Part shown: piece after piece, positions 1 through 8,919 of the stretch
Numbering within the stretch: position 1 is the first letter of the stretch
Layout of the letters: each line of letters begins with the position of its first letter
NCBI GenBank assembly: GCA_019636565.1
Contig: JAHBXG010000014.1
Span: forward strand, 27,633-91,632
Direction of reading: 5' to 3'
Length of the DNA stretch: 64,000 nucleotides
Source of the DNA: Phycisphaeraceae bacterium
GTDB taxonomy: Bacteria; Planctomycetota; Phycisphaerae; Phycisphaerales; UBA1924
Notes under the pieces: model-generated
Databases searched by the model: none
What the model was told of the DNA's origin: nothing
What the model saw: only the letters and a program-made list of their open reading frames with translations
Made by a program: the position numbers and the translations under genes

Positions 1-175
1 CGAGCGCATCGAACACCGCGGAGAGAGCGATCGCCACCAGCGCGGGCTCGTAGCGGCTCTGGAGAACAAAGTGCAGGCTCGCGAGCCCGCATGCGAGCGC
101 CGCCGAGGTGATCATGTTGGGCACGATCGCCCGGAGCGGAACGGCAGAGTGTTGGGTTGGAAATTTGAGGAACAC
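1..175 (-). CDS. pssA: CDP-diacylglycerol--serine O-phosphatidyltransferase, N-terminal fragment
   Basis: Partial gene running off the left edge; only about 58 N-terminal residues are visible. The peptide contains VPNMITSAALACGLAS followed by a hydrophobic helix and breaks off at FDAL, just where CDP-alcohol phosphatidyltransferases carry their DGxxAR catalytic motif. This is typical of PssA, which makes phosphatidylserine from CDP-diacylglycerol and serine in the membrane. It lies directly downstream of psd on the same strand, the usual phosphatidylethanolamine gene pair. The start chosen is the in-frame GTG at 175; a start further upstream, overlapping the end of psd, is possible. The catalytic core is outside the window, so the call rests on the N-terminus and context. 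Confidence 0.7.
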   Translation of the reverse strand, partial: MFLKFPTQHSAVPLRAIVPNMITSAALACGLASLHFVLQSRYEPALVAIALSAVFDAL

Positions 176-227
176 GCCGGGGGATTGTTCGCCTGCAGCT
201 CGGTCAATGCTTTTGGACCGGGCGGAC

Positions 228-983
228 TCACCGAATTGCTGAACGGCGAGCGATGATGGTCTGCCCCGCAAAGACTCTGCCGTTGAGCGGAACCGTGGGC
301 TCGTACCCCGCAGGAAGGTACACATCGACACGCGAACCGAACTTGATCAACCCATACCGCTCTCCCGCGGCAAGCGCACGCCCCGGCGTGACCTTGCAGA
401 CGATCCGGCGTGCGATCAGCCCCGCGATCTGGATCACAAACAGGCGCGTCCCATCGGGCAACCTCAGGATGAGGCTCGCCCGCTCGTTCAGGTCGCTGGC
501 CTTGTCGAAACTCGCGTTGAAGAACTTGCCGCGGTTGTACGCGATTGCTTCGACGGTCCCCGCCAGGGGCGCGCGGTTGACGTGCACGTTGAACACGTTC
601 ATGAAGATGCACATGCGCGTCATCTGCACCGGCGCCTCGCCGACCGATGCCAGCGCTTCCGCGGGCGGCGAGGCTGTATCGATCTTCACGACCACACCAT
701 CGGCGGGGCAGATCATCGCCCGCGTCAGGTCCTCGCCCGGCGGGGGCTTGCGGTTGGGATCTCGAAAAAACCAGAACGCCCAGACCGTGAACGCGATCAT
801 CACCGCCGCGATCGCCATGAGAATCGGAGCGAAATGCGTGTTGCGGAGCCCCACCGCCACCACAGTCGCGAAGAGCGTCGGGAAGAAAAAGAACGCGATG
901 ATCAGCCAGCCATCCTGGGCGATGATCGGCGGCTTGGGCGGGTAGGGCTCTCCCGCGAAGGATGCTGGCGTTGAGGCGGTCAT
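228..983 (-). CDS. psd: Phosphatidylserine decarboxylase proenzyme
   Basis: A 251-residue protein that decarboxylates phosphatidylserine to phosphatidylethanolamine at the membrane. Two hydrophobic segments (about residues 26-46 and 52-76) lead into [12 protein letters not shown] and CPADGVVV, and [14 protein letters not shown] is the conserved family core. The self-cleavage site that creates the pyruvoyl cofactor is the Gly-Ser pair near 216-217 ([12 protein letters not shown]), giving a short alpha chain. The size and single GS motif match the short Psd type found outside the gamma-proteobacteria. The ATG at 983 is divergent from sucD with 97 bases between them, and pssA follows on the same strand. 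Confidence 0.93.
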   Translation of the reverse strand: MTASTPASFAGEPYPPKPPIIAQDGWLIIAFFFFPTLFATVVAVGLRNTHFAPILMAIAAVMIAFTVWAFWFFRDPNRKPPPGEDLTRAMICPADGVVVKIDTASPPAEALASVGEAPVQMTRMCIFMNVFNVHVNRAPLAGTVEAIAYNRGKFFNASFDKASDLNERASLILRLPDGTRLFVIQIAGLIARRIVCKVTPGRALAAGERYGLIKFGSRVDVYLPAGYEPTVPLNGRVFAGQTIIARRSAIR

Positions 984-1080
984 GCCCGATTGTTTGCGCC
1001 CGTTGGGCCGGGGGCCGAGCCAATTCGGCGCGTGCGACCCTCGTCGGTCTTGCCGCGGCAGCCTCTACACTCTTCGCCCT

Positions 1081-2082
1081 ATGGCGATTCTGATCGACGC
1101 AAACACCAAAGTTCTCTGTCAAGGCATCACCGGCTCGTTCGGAGCCGTCCACACCAAGGGATGCTTCCTGTACGGCACCAAGATGGCCGGGGGCGTGACG
1201 CCGGGCAAGGGCGGCACCAAGGACGCCAACGGACTGCCGATCTTCGATACGGTGGCGCAAGCCGTGCGCGAGACCGGCGCGAGCGCGACGATGATCTTCG
1301 TTCCGCCCGCTTTCACGGCGGATGCGATTCTGGAGGCGGCGGACGCCGGGATTCGCGTTATTTGCGCGATTACCGAAGGCGTGCCCGTGCAGGACATGAT
1401 CCGGGTGCGGTCGGTGCTGGATGAACTCAACGGCGGGGCGGAGACGTCGGCCAGCAAGCGGAAGTTTGTCCTTGTCGGCCCCAACTGCCCCGGCGTGATC
1501 ACGCCCGGCCCGCGCACCAACATGAACAGCACGACAGGCGAACCGGGCGCGCCGTTTACGAATGCCGGGTGCAAGATCGGCATCATGCCCGGCTACATCA
1601 ACACGCACGTGAGCCAGAGCAAGCGGGGTAAGGCCATCGGCATTGTGAGCCGCTCGGGCACGCTGACGTATGAAGCGGTCTGGCAGACGTCCAATCTTGG
1701 ATTCGGCCAGAGCACCTGCGTGGGTATCGGGGGCGACCCGGTGCGCGGGCTGAATCACATCGACTGCCTCGAACTCTTCGCGGACGACCCGGAAACCCAC
1801 GGCATCCTCATGATCGGCGAGATCGGCGGCAGCGACGAAACCGATGCCGCGAAGTGGATCGAGGCGAATCGCAAGAGCGGGCGGCTCAAGAAGCCGGTGG
1901 CGGCGTTCATCGCGGGGAGAACGGCCCCGCCCGGACGGCGCATGGGCCACGCGGGCGCGATCATCGGCGGGGCGGATGACACTGCGGATGCGAAAATCAA
2001 GGCGTTGCAGGCCGCGGGCGTGAGCGTGGCGATGAGCCCGGCGGATATGGGGAGTGCGATGGCGAGTGCGATGGGTGGGTAG
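1081..2082 (+). CDS. sucD: Succinate--CoA ligase, ADP-forming, alpha subunit
   Basis: A 333-residue alpha subunit of succinyl-CoA synthetase, the TCA-cycle enzyme that couples succinyl-CoA cleavage to nucleotide phosphorylation. The N-terminal CoA-binding Rossmann domain carries GITGSFGA and [19 protein letters not shown] lies near 133-142. The active-site phosphohistidine is His290 in [13 protein letters not shown]. It is about 40 residues longer than the E. coli protein, mostly through an insertion around 144-185. The ATG at 1081 is preferred over an upstream in-frame start because family similarity begins there. No sucC is adjacent. A second, diverged copy of the last 33 codons lies at 2948-3049. 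Confidence 0.95.
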   Translation: MAILIDANTKVLCQGITGSFGAVHTKGCFLYGTKMAGGVTPGKGGTKDANGLPIFDTVAQAVRETGASATMIFVPPAFTADAILEAADAGIRVICAITEGVPVQDMIRVRSVLDELNGGAETSASKRKFVLVGPNCPGVITPGPRTNMNSTTGEPGAPFTNAGCKIGIMPGYINTHVSQSKRGKAIGIVSRSGTLTYEAVWQTSNLGFGQSTCVGIGGDPVRGLNHIDCLELFADDPETHGILMIGEIGGSDETDAAKWIEANRKSGRLKKPVAAFIAGRTAPPGRRMGHAGAIIGGADDTADAKIKALQAAGVSVAMSPADMGSAMASAMGG

Positions 2083-2199
2083 CGTTCGGCAGAGGATCGA
2101 GTGAGCGAGAGATCAGAGAAGCAATCGCCCGTGGCACTCGATTTTCCCGCAAGCATCGAGTGTTTTCGTGGCGCCTTGCCGCAGTTCATCTGCCCTCAG

Positions 2200-2880
2200 A
2201 TGACAGACACCAACTTGACAGAGATTGCGGCGAACGACAGCCCGGAGTTTGAACTTCACTTGAAGGCCTTGCATGCCGTATGCGAAAGCATGAAGGTTGA
2301 GGGGAGGCTGGATTGGAATCCGAAAGAGGCGCTCGAACTCGAGCGCTGGGAAGTGCCATCAACGCACGATGGACATCTCCGGCGGCTGTTCGCCTGCGCG
2401 GTTCTGAATGACGCTTATTTCGAAGCACAGTCACGAGACCATCTTCATTCGCTTTCGGACATTCTCGCGCCGCTTGTTGACAGCGCACTATTCATGGGCA
2501 ACAGCGCAGTAATTCCCGCCCGAAGTTCGATTTCGGCTCTCCTCTCAACGCCCTTTCCGTGGTGGGAAGACTCTCTGGTCTTCGCTGGATTGGCATGGAT
2601 TGTGCTTTCGGTCGCTGAAACCAATACGGACGACAGCGAGTCCATCGAACGAGTGTGCGATTGGGTTGTCGCAGAAGACCATCGCCTCAAGTTGCTCGAG
2701 ATCTCTGCTGAGCGTGGCCCTGGCTTGCTCGGTTGCACGCATTTCAGTCAACGCCATTCTCTTTGGCAAGCAATGGCGCAGCGGTACCTTTTGAACGCAG
2801 ACCTTCCCTACGCAGTTCAAACTTCGGAAAAGCTCCGAGCCATCGGAACTGATCTCGTCGGATGGGCAAACCCGGCGTAA
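2200..2880 (+). CDS. Hypothetical protein in accessory patch
   Basis: A protein of 226 residues from the ATG at 2200; an in-frame GTG at 2101 would give 259 residues. I do not recognise a family. It is acidic and predicted mostly helical, with one hydrophobic helix near the middle (FAGLAWIVLSVAE), no signal peptide and no catalytic signature. Base composition is visibly less GC-rich than the flanking housekeeping genes, with freer third positions. The gene lies between the intact sucD end and a second sucD tail, so it was probably acquired with the recombination that created that arrangement. The start has no clear ribosome-binding site. Confidence 0.6.
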   Translation: MTDTNLTEIAANDSPEFELHLKALHAVCESMKVEGRLDWNPKEALELERWEVPSTHDGHLRRLFACAVLNDAYFEAQSRDHLHSLSDILAPLVDSALFMGNSAVIPARSSISALLSTPFPWWEDSLVFAGLAWIVLSVAETNTDDSESIERVCDWVVAEDHRLKLLEISAERGPGLLGCTHFSQRHSLWQAMAQRYLLNADLPYAVQTSEKLRAIGTDLVGWANPA

Positions 2881-2947
2881 CAAGAACCCTAAGCTGAACC
2901 GTGGGGTTCGCGGTCGAGCATCGCTGAGCGTGAGAACTACAAGTGAT

Positions 2948-3049
2948 TCAGTGGATGCAAGGATCAAAACGCTGAAGGCTGAGGGTGTAAGCGTGGCGAT
3001 GAACTCGGCGAATATGGGGAGTGCGATGTTGAGTGCGATGGGCGGGTGA
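2948..3049 (+). pseudogene. Detached second copy of the sucD 3' end
   Basis: Read in frame, this stretch encodes 33 residues (SVDARIKTLKAEGVSVAM, continuing to SAMGG and a stop) that align end to end with the last 33 codons of sucD ([18 protein letters not shown], continuing to SAMGG). There is no start and no upstream homology, so it is a remnant. Many differences are synonymous third-position changes (GCG/GCA, AAG/AAA, TTG/CTG, GGC/GGT). This indicates that the two tails diverged as functional genes in separate lineages before being brought together. The TGA abuts the stop of the convergent fic gene. Confidence 0.8.
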
Positions 3050-4249
3050 TCATTCCTCGGCTTGGCCGCGAACGGCTTTCAGAATTGCGTTTGCGATATA
3101 GACCTTGTCGTAGTTGCCCTTGTTGGCTTGTACGAGAACTCCCGCCTTGACTAATCGCTCGACGTGGAGCTGAGCAGACGTATAGGAAACATTCAGCACT
3201 TCCTTGGCAAGCGGGATCGTGATCACGAATCGCGAGAAAAGGTGATCGATGAGTTTGAGCGTGAGGGCACTTTTGCCCTTGGTGACGTTTTCCGCGTGGT
3301 ATTTGTCGTAGAGTGCGCGGACACGCTTGGCGCGGTCGCGGTCCAGCGTCGCCTGCTCAGCAATCGCCGTACAGAAAAAGCGAATCCATGGCTCCCACTC
3401 ATTTGCGGTGCTGACCCTCAGGAGACGCTCGTAGTACTCGGCGCGATTTGACTGGACCCATTCGCTGAGATTGCAGACCGGCTGGCGGAGCACGCCGGAT
3501 TTGACCGGAGTGATGTTGACAATTGCCCTGCCCAGCCGTCCGTTTCCATCACTGAAGGGGTGAATGGCCTCGAACTGGTAGTGTGCCATGGCGAGTTCAA
3601 TAAAGAACGGGAACTCCTGACGCTGCGGCGCCCCCAGCGTCCTGGGGTTGACGAAGTGCTCCCAGTGCTTCATGCATTCAGCTACTTTGTCCCCGGGTGG
3701 CGGCACAAACCGCGCGGCGGCAAAGCCCCGATTCTCATCGCCGATGCAGACCTGCCGCTTGCGGTACTTGCCGGGTGTGTGCGTGGGATCGATGATCAGC
3801 TTCGCGTGGATCTCGCTGATCAGCCGGTTCGAAAGCGGTAAGGGCGATACCAAGCCATGCTCGACGGCCTGCTTGTTCCTCCGAACTTCCAGGGTTTCTT
3901 GCGTGGCTCGATCCGTGATGATCTCCGAGAGGGCGATGTCCTTGAGCGATGAAAAGGTGTTCTCAATCTTGGATGACGACTGCACCTCTCTCGCTCGCAT
4001 GGCGCTCAAAAGCACCTGCGGGTCTGGGAGAGACTCGACGTCTGCCTGCAGTTCCAGCAGGCGCGTCTTGGCGCGATCGAGGACATCAAACAGCCGGCCA
4101 ATAAGTCGTTCCGACTCGATGTCCGGCGGGAGAGGGTGCGGGATGAAAGCCCGACCCTGAATCACGCGATCCACTCCTTCGCGCCTTTCGGTGAAAGAGG
4201 TAGGCATAAGCACGCCCGGAAACTGGGGTTGGAAATCGGAGTCCTTCAT
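3050..4249 (-). CDS. Fic family protein (AMPylase-type) with N-terminal inhibitory helix and C-terminal winged helix
   Basis: A 399-residue Fic-domain enzyme of the kind that transfers AMP or another nucleotide moiety onto hydroxyl groups of target proteins. The catalytic motif HPFSDGNGRLGR at 230-241 has the essential His230 and the phosphate-binding GNGR. Upstream, SSKIENT (about 92-98) matches the inhibitory (S/T)xxxE(G/N) helix, so Glu96 should hold the enzyme in an auto-inhibited state (class II, inhibitory helix N-terminal of the Fic core). The last 70 residues look like a winged helix (FVITIPLAKEVLNVSYTSAQ). The ATG at 4249 is preferred over an in-frame TTG at 4300. No antitoxin-like partner is adjacent; the target is unknown. 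Confidence 0.9.
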   Translation of the reverse strand: MKDSDFQPQFPGVLMPTSFTERREGVDRVIQGRAFIPHPLPPDIESERLIGRLFDVLDRAKTRLLELQADVESLPDPQVLLSAMRAREVQSSSKIENTFSSLKDIALSEIITDRATQETLEVRRNKQAVEHGLVSPLPLSNRLISEIHAKLIIDPTHTPGKYRKRQVCIGDENRGFAAARFVPPPGDKVAECMKHWEHFVNPRTLGAPQRQEFPFFIELAMAHYQFEAIHPFSDGNGRLGRAIVNITPVKSGVLRQPVCNLSEWVQSNRAEYYERLLRVSTANEWEPWIRFFCTAIAEQATLDRDRAKRVRALYDKYHAENVTKGKSALTLKLIDHLFSRFVITIPLAKEVLNVSYTSAQLHVERLVKAGVLVQANKGNYDKVYIANAILKAVRGQAEE

Positions 4250-4557
4250 GAATTCAACGATCGTTGATATCCGTTCCGCTAAATTCCACTTTGAGAGCAA
4301 AAACGCAAATTTAGACGAGGGTCATGTTCCGTCAGCGGGAATTCCATGGAAAGGGTCGATGTCCGGATGCTCCTAATGGTGGGGTTGCTTGGCGAACAAC
4401 CACAATTGGTGGGGCGAGAAAGGGTCGCTCTTGACCTCCGTCTGACGAGCAGGTCCCTCGCGGCGGTAGGTGCCAGCTGCGGTTCACGGCAAACAGGTAT
4501 CGGCCCGCGAAGGTCAGCCAGCACGGGAGCGAGCAGCGTGCGGCAGGAATCCATCTG
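4250..4557. other. Intergenic stretch without a convincing gene
   Basis: About 300 bases upstream of fic and ahead of a small membrane ORF. Only short overlapping frames without family resemblance or ribosome-binding sites are present. The fic promoter should lie at its left end, where the sequence is the most AT-rich (about 4265-4320). I see nothing else. Confidence 0.4.
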
Positions 4558-4905
4558 GTGTTCTGGTGCATCGCGGTTCTCGCCATGAGCTACTGCGTGT
4601 TCTGGTGTGCCGCGCTGAGCGCACGGGTCGTCGGACTTTCCCGGCTTGCTTGGAGGAGCGTGGTGTGGGCCTTGCCTGCAACGCTCATCGTGGGAACGTG
4701 GATTCTTCTCAGCGGCGTGGAGTTATTTGTCTCTTCAATGGCGTCTGATCGGGCCCGCACGGAATGGTGGCTGAACAACGTGCAGTGGCCGCTGCAAAGG
4801 GCGGCGCCGACGATGACAATTCCTCTTTTTTGCGGGGCGCTGAATGTGTTGGTTAATTGCCGGCGCGAGGCCCGATCACGATTGCGTTGGTGGACACGTG
4901 CGTAA
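4558..4905 (+). CDS. Possible small membrane protein
   Basis: A 115-residue frame starting with GTG (an internal ATG at 4588 is an alternative). It has three hydrophobic segments: about residues 1-20 (CIAVLAMSYCVFWCAAL), 34-57 (ALPATLIVGTWILLSGVELF) and 84-101 (TMTIPLFCGALNVLV). The C-terminus is basic (RREARSRLRW), which fits an inner-membrane protein with a cytoplasmic end. I recognise no family. It is Cys- and Trp-rich and lies at the right end of the accessory patch next to fic. A chance frame cannot be excluded. Confidence 0.35.
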   Translation: MFWCIAVLAMSYCVFWCAALSARVVGLSRLAWRSVVWALPATLIVGTWILLSGVELFVSSMASDRARTEWWLNNVQWPLQRAAPTMTIPLFCGALNVLVNCRREARSRLRWWTRA

Positions 4906-5179
4906 GGCATTGCGCTGAGGCTGGCGCGATTGCCCGGAACTTCATAGATCAGCCTTTTCCCGGACCGGCGAGAATCCCGATGCGGCGTCCCGTTGTTATG
5001 CGACGCGCCTAGCCCGTGTAAACGCTTTCGATTCCGCGTTTTCCGCGCAGCACGCCTTGCAAGTCGCTTTCACGAATTGGAACTTTGACCCGGCGGGCGT
5101 CAGGGCCCGTATTTCAGTGAGCCGTGGGGCTCGTTTCCGTCTGGGAGCGCACCCCGCGTTCTGTTCGAGAGGAGGGTTT

Positions 5180-6187
5180 ATGAATCGATCTTTCTACATC
5201 TCGGCCGCCGCCTTTGTAGGCGCCGCTGCACTTTCGAGCGTGGCGAACGCCGCGGTCTCGTATTGGGACTTCAACGTCTTCAGCCGGTCGACCATCGGCA
5301 GCGCGAATCAGGCGTACGGATCTGACTTCCAGGGCGCATCGGGCGCTGTGGGCAACGCCTACTTCAGCGGCTTTGCGGCCAAGACCAACGCGAACAGCTC
5401 GGCCAGCCTTGCCAACGGCTTCTACGGGGGCGGAGATTTTCGCTTGTCGGGCAGTGTGAACAACGGGGGCATCAGCGTTGCCGGTAATGTCACGATGAAC
5501 GGCGCCTCGATCACCGGTCCGGTTTGGGGCGGCGGCAACCTGGGCGGCTCGGGCGGCAGCGTCAACGGAAATGTCTCGATCGCCGGCACCAAGACCACCG
5601 GCAACCAGTTGACCGTCAACGGATCGCTGAACACCGGGCAGGCGTATGCGGCAGCGCTCAATCTGGTCGCGGTGTCGTCGTACTTCCAGAACGCGGGCAA
5701 TTACGCCGCGAGTCTGGCGCCGACCGGTTCGTACGTGAACCAGTGGGGCGAACTGATCATCAACGCGAGCGGACCGCTCTCGGTGGTGAACGTGAACACG
5801 AGCGACTTCATCAACGCGTGGGGAATCCGGGTTGTCGGTAACGGCGCCGTCGTGATCAACGTCGCCGGAACCAACCTCAACTTCGCGAGCAAGACCTGGA
5901 ACTATCAGAACGGCGCCAGCAGCGTCAGCACCCTGCTGAACCTGAACGACGCCACGACGATCAACATGTCGGGCGGGCACAACGTGAACATCCTCGCGGC
6001 GAATGCGAACACATCGTTCTCGTCCGGTGTTGTCACCGGCAACCTGATCGTGGGCTCGCTCATGGGCAGCGGCCAAGTGAACTGGAACGACCTGGGCGGA
6101 TTCAGTGGTACGGCTCTGATTCCCGCGCCCGGCGCCGCCTTCGTGATCGCCGGCGCGGGCCTGATCGTCTTCCGACGCCGCCGATAG
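5180..6187 (+). CDS. Choice-of-anchor A family surface protein with PEP-CTERM-like sorting tail
   Basis: A 335-residue exported protein. A signal peptide (about 1-25, ending SVANA) is followed by a Gly/Asn/Ser-rich beta-repeat region resembling the choice-of-anchor A domain, found in proteins with various C-terminal anchors. The C-terminus is tripartite: ALIPAPGAAF, a hydrophobic stretch (VIAGAGLIVF) and a basic RRRR end. That is the layout of a PEP-CTERM signal recognised by an exosortase-type enzyme. GGAGG at 5171 is well spaced from the ATG at 5180. A strong terminator follows at 6211-6240. It is the only protein here using this kind of anchor; the others use the dockerin-like tail. Confidence 0.8.
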   Translation: MNRSFYISAAAFVGAAALSSVANAAVSYWDFNVFSRSTIGSANQAYGSDFQGASGAVGNAYFSGFAAKTNANSSASLANGFYGGGDFRLSGSVNNGGISVAGNVTMNGASITGPVWGGGNLGGSGGSVNGNVSIAGTKTTGNQLTVNGSLNTGQAYAAALNLVAVSSYFQNAGNYAASLAPTGSYVNQWGELIINASGPLSVVNVNTSDFINAWGIRVVGNGAVVINVAGTNLNFASKTWNYQNGASSVSTLLNLNDATTINMSGGHNVNILAANANTSFSSGVVTGNLIVGSLMGSGQVNWNDLGGFSGTALIPAPGAAFVIAGAGLIVFRRRR

Positions 6188-6210
6188 ATTCTCAACTCCC
6201 AAAGCAATCA

Positions 6211-6240
6211 AGAGCCGGGGCAACCCGGCTCTTTTCATTT
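6211..6240 (+). terminator. Rho-independent terminator of the choice-of-anchor A gene
   Basis: A 9-bp perfect stem (AGAGCCGGG / CCCGGCTCT) with a GCAA loop, followed by TTTCATTT. It lies 24 bases after the stop codon. On the opposite strand the T-run is weak, but the hairpin also sits just past the end of dinB. Confidence 0.88.
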
Positions 6241-6252
6241 TCGGGTCGCCGG

Positions 6253-7473
6253 TCACTCTTCGCGCAAACTGCCGCCCCGCTTGATCGAGCCCCGTCCGAA
6301 TTTCTGCACGATCGCGTCGGTCGCCTTGTCCACCTTCGCCTGTTTGCCCGACTTGCTTTCCAGTTTCGTGATCTCCGGGAGCGATTCGAACAGGCCGAGT
6401 TGCTCCTCGCTGGAAAGCCCGTGGAGGCTGATACCCATCAGCCGCAGCGCGCCGCGCCGTTCGTTCAGCCACTTGGTGAGCAGACCCGACGCCGCGGCCC
6501 AGAGCACCTTGGTGGAATCGGTCGGCGCTTCCAGCGCGGCGCTGCGGGTGAAAGTTGAGAAATCGCCAAGGCGCAGTTTCAGAGTGATGCCGCGGCAGGT
6601 CAGTTTGTCTTCCCGCAGGCTGCGTGCCACCTCTTCGGTAAAGCCCAGCAGAAGCGAACGCAGTTCATCCGGGTCGGCGATGTTATCGAAGAAAGTGCGT
6701 TCCTTGCCGATGCTCTTCTGCTCGCGCTCGAGGCGCACGGGCCGGGTGTCTTCGCCCCGGGAAAGACGGAGCCAATCGCGCGCCTGCTCGCCGAAGCGGC
6801 TGACCAACCGTTCCTCGCCGAACGAACGGAGTTCCCCGATGGTCTTGATCTGAAGTTGGTGGAGTCGCGCCTGCGTCTTTGGGCCAAGGCCGTAGATCAC
6901 ACCGACCGGCAGCGGCGCGAGTTCGCGTTCAGCGCTTCGCGGGTCGAAGATCTTGAGCCCATCGGGCTTGGCGAGATCGCTCGAGAGTTTGGCGAGGAAC
7001 TTGTTGCCGCTGATGCCGACGCTGGCGGGCAGATCCACCGCCTCGCGAATCTGTTTTCTGATCGATGCGCCGATTTTCTCCAGCGTTTCGATGCCTCGGT
7101 TTCCCCACTTCTTCTCGTACAGGTGCATCGCCCCGGTCATCTCCATGAACGCCTCGTCCACAGAGATCGGCTGCACATCGGGGGTGAACGTGCGCAGGAC
7201 CTCGAAGACGACCTTGGAGACCTCGCCGTACTTGCCGTGCCGCCCCTTCAAAACGATCGCGTGCGGGCACAGGCGGAGCGCCTGTGCCATCGGCATCGCG
7301 CTGCGGCAGCCGAATTTTCGCGATTCGTAACTCGCCGCGGCGACAACGCCGCGCTTGCTTGCGCCGCCGACCAGAACGGGTTTGCCTCGAAGCGACGGAT
7401 TGTCGCGTTGCTCGACGGACGCGAAGAACGCGTCCATATCGACGTGCATGATGGTTCGGCCGGGCCAGGGCAT
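6253..7473 (-). CDS. dinB: DNA polymerase IV (Y-family translesion polymerase)
   Basis: A 406-residue Y-family polymerase that copies past damaged template bases. The palm motifs HVDMDAFFASVE near the N-terminus and SVDEAFMEMTG near residue 110 supply the metal-binding carboxylates. The fingers segment AAASYESRKFGCRSAMP, a helix-hairpin-helix (YGLGPKTQARLHQL) and the little-finger domain (IGKERTFFDN onward) follow in order. A family clamp-binding motif may be QLGLFE near 370. The ATG at 7473 is chosen; a TTG at 7491 in the same frame would add six residues. It is single and convergent with the surface-protein gene. Confidence 0.93.
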   Translation of the reverse strand: MPWPGRTIMHVDMDAFFASVEQRDNPSLRGKPVLVGGASKRGVVAAASYESRKFGCRSAMPMAQALRLCPHAIVLKGRHGKYGEVSKVVFEVLRTFTPDVQPISVDEAFMEMTGAMHLYEKKWGNRGIETLEKIGASIRKQIREAVDLPASVGISGNKFLAKLSSDLAKPDGLKIFDPRSAERELAPLPVGVIYGLGPKTQARLHQLQIKTIGELRSFGEERLVSRFGEQARDWLRLSRGEDTRPVRLEREQKSIGKERTFFDNIADPDELRSLLLGFTEEVARSLREDKLTCRGITLKLRLGDFSTFTRSAALEAPTDSTKVLWAAASGLLTKWLNERRGALRLMGISLHGLSSEEQLGLFESLPEITKLESKSGKQAKVDKATDAIVQKFGRGSIKRGGSLREE

Positions 7474-7491
7474 GCTCCATCGTTGGGGCAA

Positions 7492-7518
7492 AGAAAAAGC
7501 CCGAGCATTGCTCGGGCT
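7492..7518 (-). terminator. Rho-independent terminator of gmd
   Basis: On the minus strand a 9-bp stem (AGCCCGAGC / GCTCGGGCT) with a 3-base loop is followed by TTTTTCTT. It lies about 25 bases past the gmd stop and immediately before the dinB start, separating the two minus-strand genes. Confidence 0.9.
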
Positions 7519-7541
7519 TGGGGGAATCGGCTTGACGGGAA

Positions 7542-8600
7542 TTACTGATCGTGCCCGGCGAACTCCGGCATTTCGTGGCCGGCGTCGCGGAGGGTCTTCT
7601 CGCGCTTGGCGAGTTCGAGGTCGGTATCGACCATCATCGCCGCGAGCTGCTCGACCGTGGTGGTCGGCACCCAGCCGAGTTTCTGCTTGGCCTTGCTCGG
7701 ATCGCCGAGCAGCAAGTCGACTTCAGCGGGACGCAGGTAGCGCGGGTCGAAGGCGACGAAATCCTTGAAATCAAGCCCCGCGTGGCTGAAGGCGAGTTCG
7801 CAGAATTCCTTCACGCTGATGGTCTTGCCGGTCGCGATCACGTAATCGTCGGGCTTTTCCTGCTGGAGCATCATCCACATCATTTTGACGTAGTCGCCGG
7901 CGAAGCCCCAATCGCGCTTGCTGTCGAGGTTGCCCAGGAAGATCTTGTCCTGGAGGCCGAGCTTAATGCGCCCGACCGCTCGCGTGATCTTGCGGGTAAC
8001 GAACGTCTCGCCACGACGGGGAGATTCGTGGTTGAACAGGATGCCGCAGGAAGCATGCAGGCCGTACGACTCGCGATAGTTCACCGTGGCCCAGTGCGCC
8101 ATCATCTTCGCGCAGGCGTAGGGCGAGCGCGGGTAGAAAGGCGTGGTCTCCTTCTGAGGAGTCTCGATGACCTTGCCGTACTGCTCGGAAGACGAGGCCT
8201 GGTAGTAACGGACCTGCTGGCCCGATTCCTGCTGGAAATCGCGGACGGCTTCGAGCAGTTTGAGCGCGCCCATCGCGACCGTCTCGGCGGTGTAAATCGG
8301 CATGTCGAACGACACGCGAACGTGCGACTGCGCGCCGAGGTTGTAAACCTCGTGCGGCCGCACTTCTCGCATCAATTTGGAAAGGTTGTTGGCGTCGCAC
8401 AAGTCGCCGTAGTGCAGCTTGAGCTTGCCGGTCTTCGAGTGAGGGTCCTGGTAGATGCTGTCGATGCGTCCGGTGTTGAATGACGAAGAGCGCCGGATGA
8501 TTCCGTGCACCTCGTACCCCTTGGCGAGCAGAAACTCGGCGAGGTACGAACCATCCTGACCGGTGATGCCGGTGATCAAAGCGCGACGCGAGGTGGCCAT
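7542..8600 (-). CDS. gmd: GDP-mannose 4,6-dehydratase
   Basis: A 352-residue short-chain-dehydrogenase-type enzyme converting GDP-mannose to GDP-4-keto-6-deoxymannose, the entry to GDP-fucose, rhamnose and perosamine for surface glycans. The NADP-binding [12 protein letters not shown] is at 11-22; the catalytic set is Ser138-Glu139 (SSSEQYGKV) and Tyr161/Lys165 (SPYACAK). [11 protein letters not shown] and [16 protein letters not shown] are family signatures. The ATG at 8600 follows GAGGAG and begins at the Rossmann fold; longer in-frame extensions lack similarity. No GDP-fucose synthase or other sugar-nucleotide gene is adjacent. Confidence 0.95.
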   Translation of the reverse strand: MATSRRALITGITGQDGSYLAEFLLAKGYEVHGIIRRSSSFNTGRIDSIYQDPHSKTGKLKLHYGDLCDANNLSKLMREVRPHEVYNLGAQSHVRVSFDMPIYTAETVAMGALKLLEAVRDFQQESGQQVRYYQASSSEQYGKVIETPQKETTPFYPRSPYACAKMMAHWATVNYRESYGLHASCGILFNHESPRRGETFVTRKITRAVGRIKLGLQDKIFLGNLDSKRDWGFAGDYVKMMWMMLQQEKPDDYVIATGKTISVKEFCELAFSHAGLDFKDFVAFDPRYLRPAEVDLLLGDPSKAKQKLGWVPTTTVEQLAAMMVDTDLELAKREKTLRDAGHEMPEFAGHDQ

Positions 8601-8919
8601 GCTGCGAATCTCCTCAACTTCCAGAGCGGTGGGCTGTGGCGCCGTGCCGCAAGATCTATCCCGCTGTCTGACGGGCTGAGTCGTACGACGGCCCGGCGGC
8701 CAAGGTTTGATTGGCACGCCAAAAACCGATCCGCGGCCGGTCCGCGGAAAAAACGGCCCGAGAGTCCACGTCCCTATCGACCGAAAACCCGCCGTCCTTG
8801 GGCCTGGTCCTCAACGCCCCGCGACTCGGCGATTTCAACCGGCGTGTATGGCCGGAATCGCTGATTCCGAAGGGGGAAATGCTAGGCGGAAACCGACTTC
8901 ACATCCCAAAACGACGGAC
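8601..8919. other. Intergenic region between gmd and pyrE
   Basis: About 320 bases that must hold the gmd promoter (left part, minus strand) and the pyrE 3' end. A hairpin CCGCGG-CCGGT-CCGCGG at 8731-8747 has six A after it on the plus strand. It therefore lacks a T-run in either useful direction and is not a clear terminator. I see no gene. Confidence 0.45.

Noticed and set aside
112..1950. A 600-codon minus-strand frame across psd and sucD
   Set aside because: It is the antisense shadow of sucD and psd; it has an Arg/His/Ala-rich composition and no family motif, typical of GC-rich mirror frames.
8731..8747. CCGCGG hairpin with six A as a terminator
   Set aside because: The T-run would lie upstream of the hairpin for the minus-strand genes, the wrong side.
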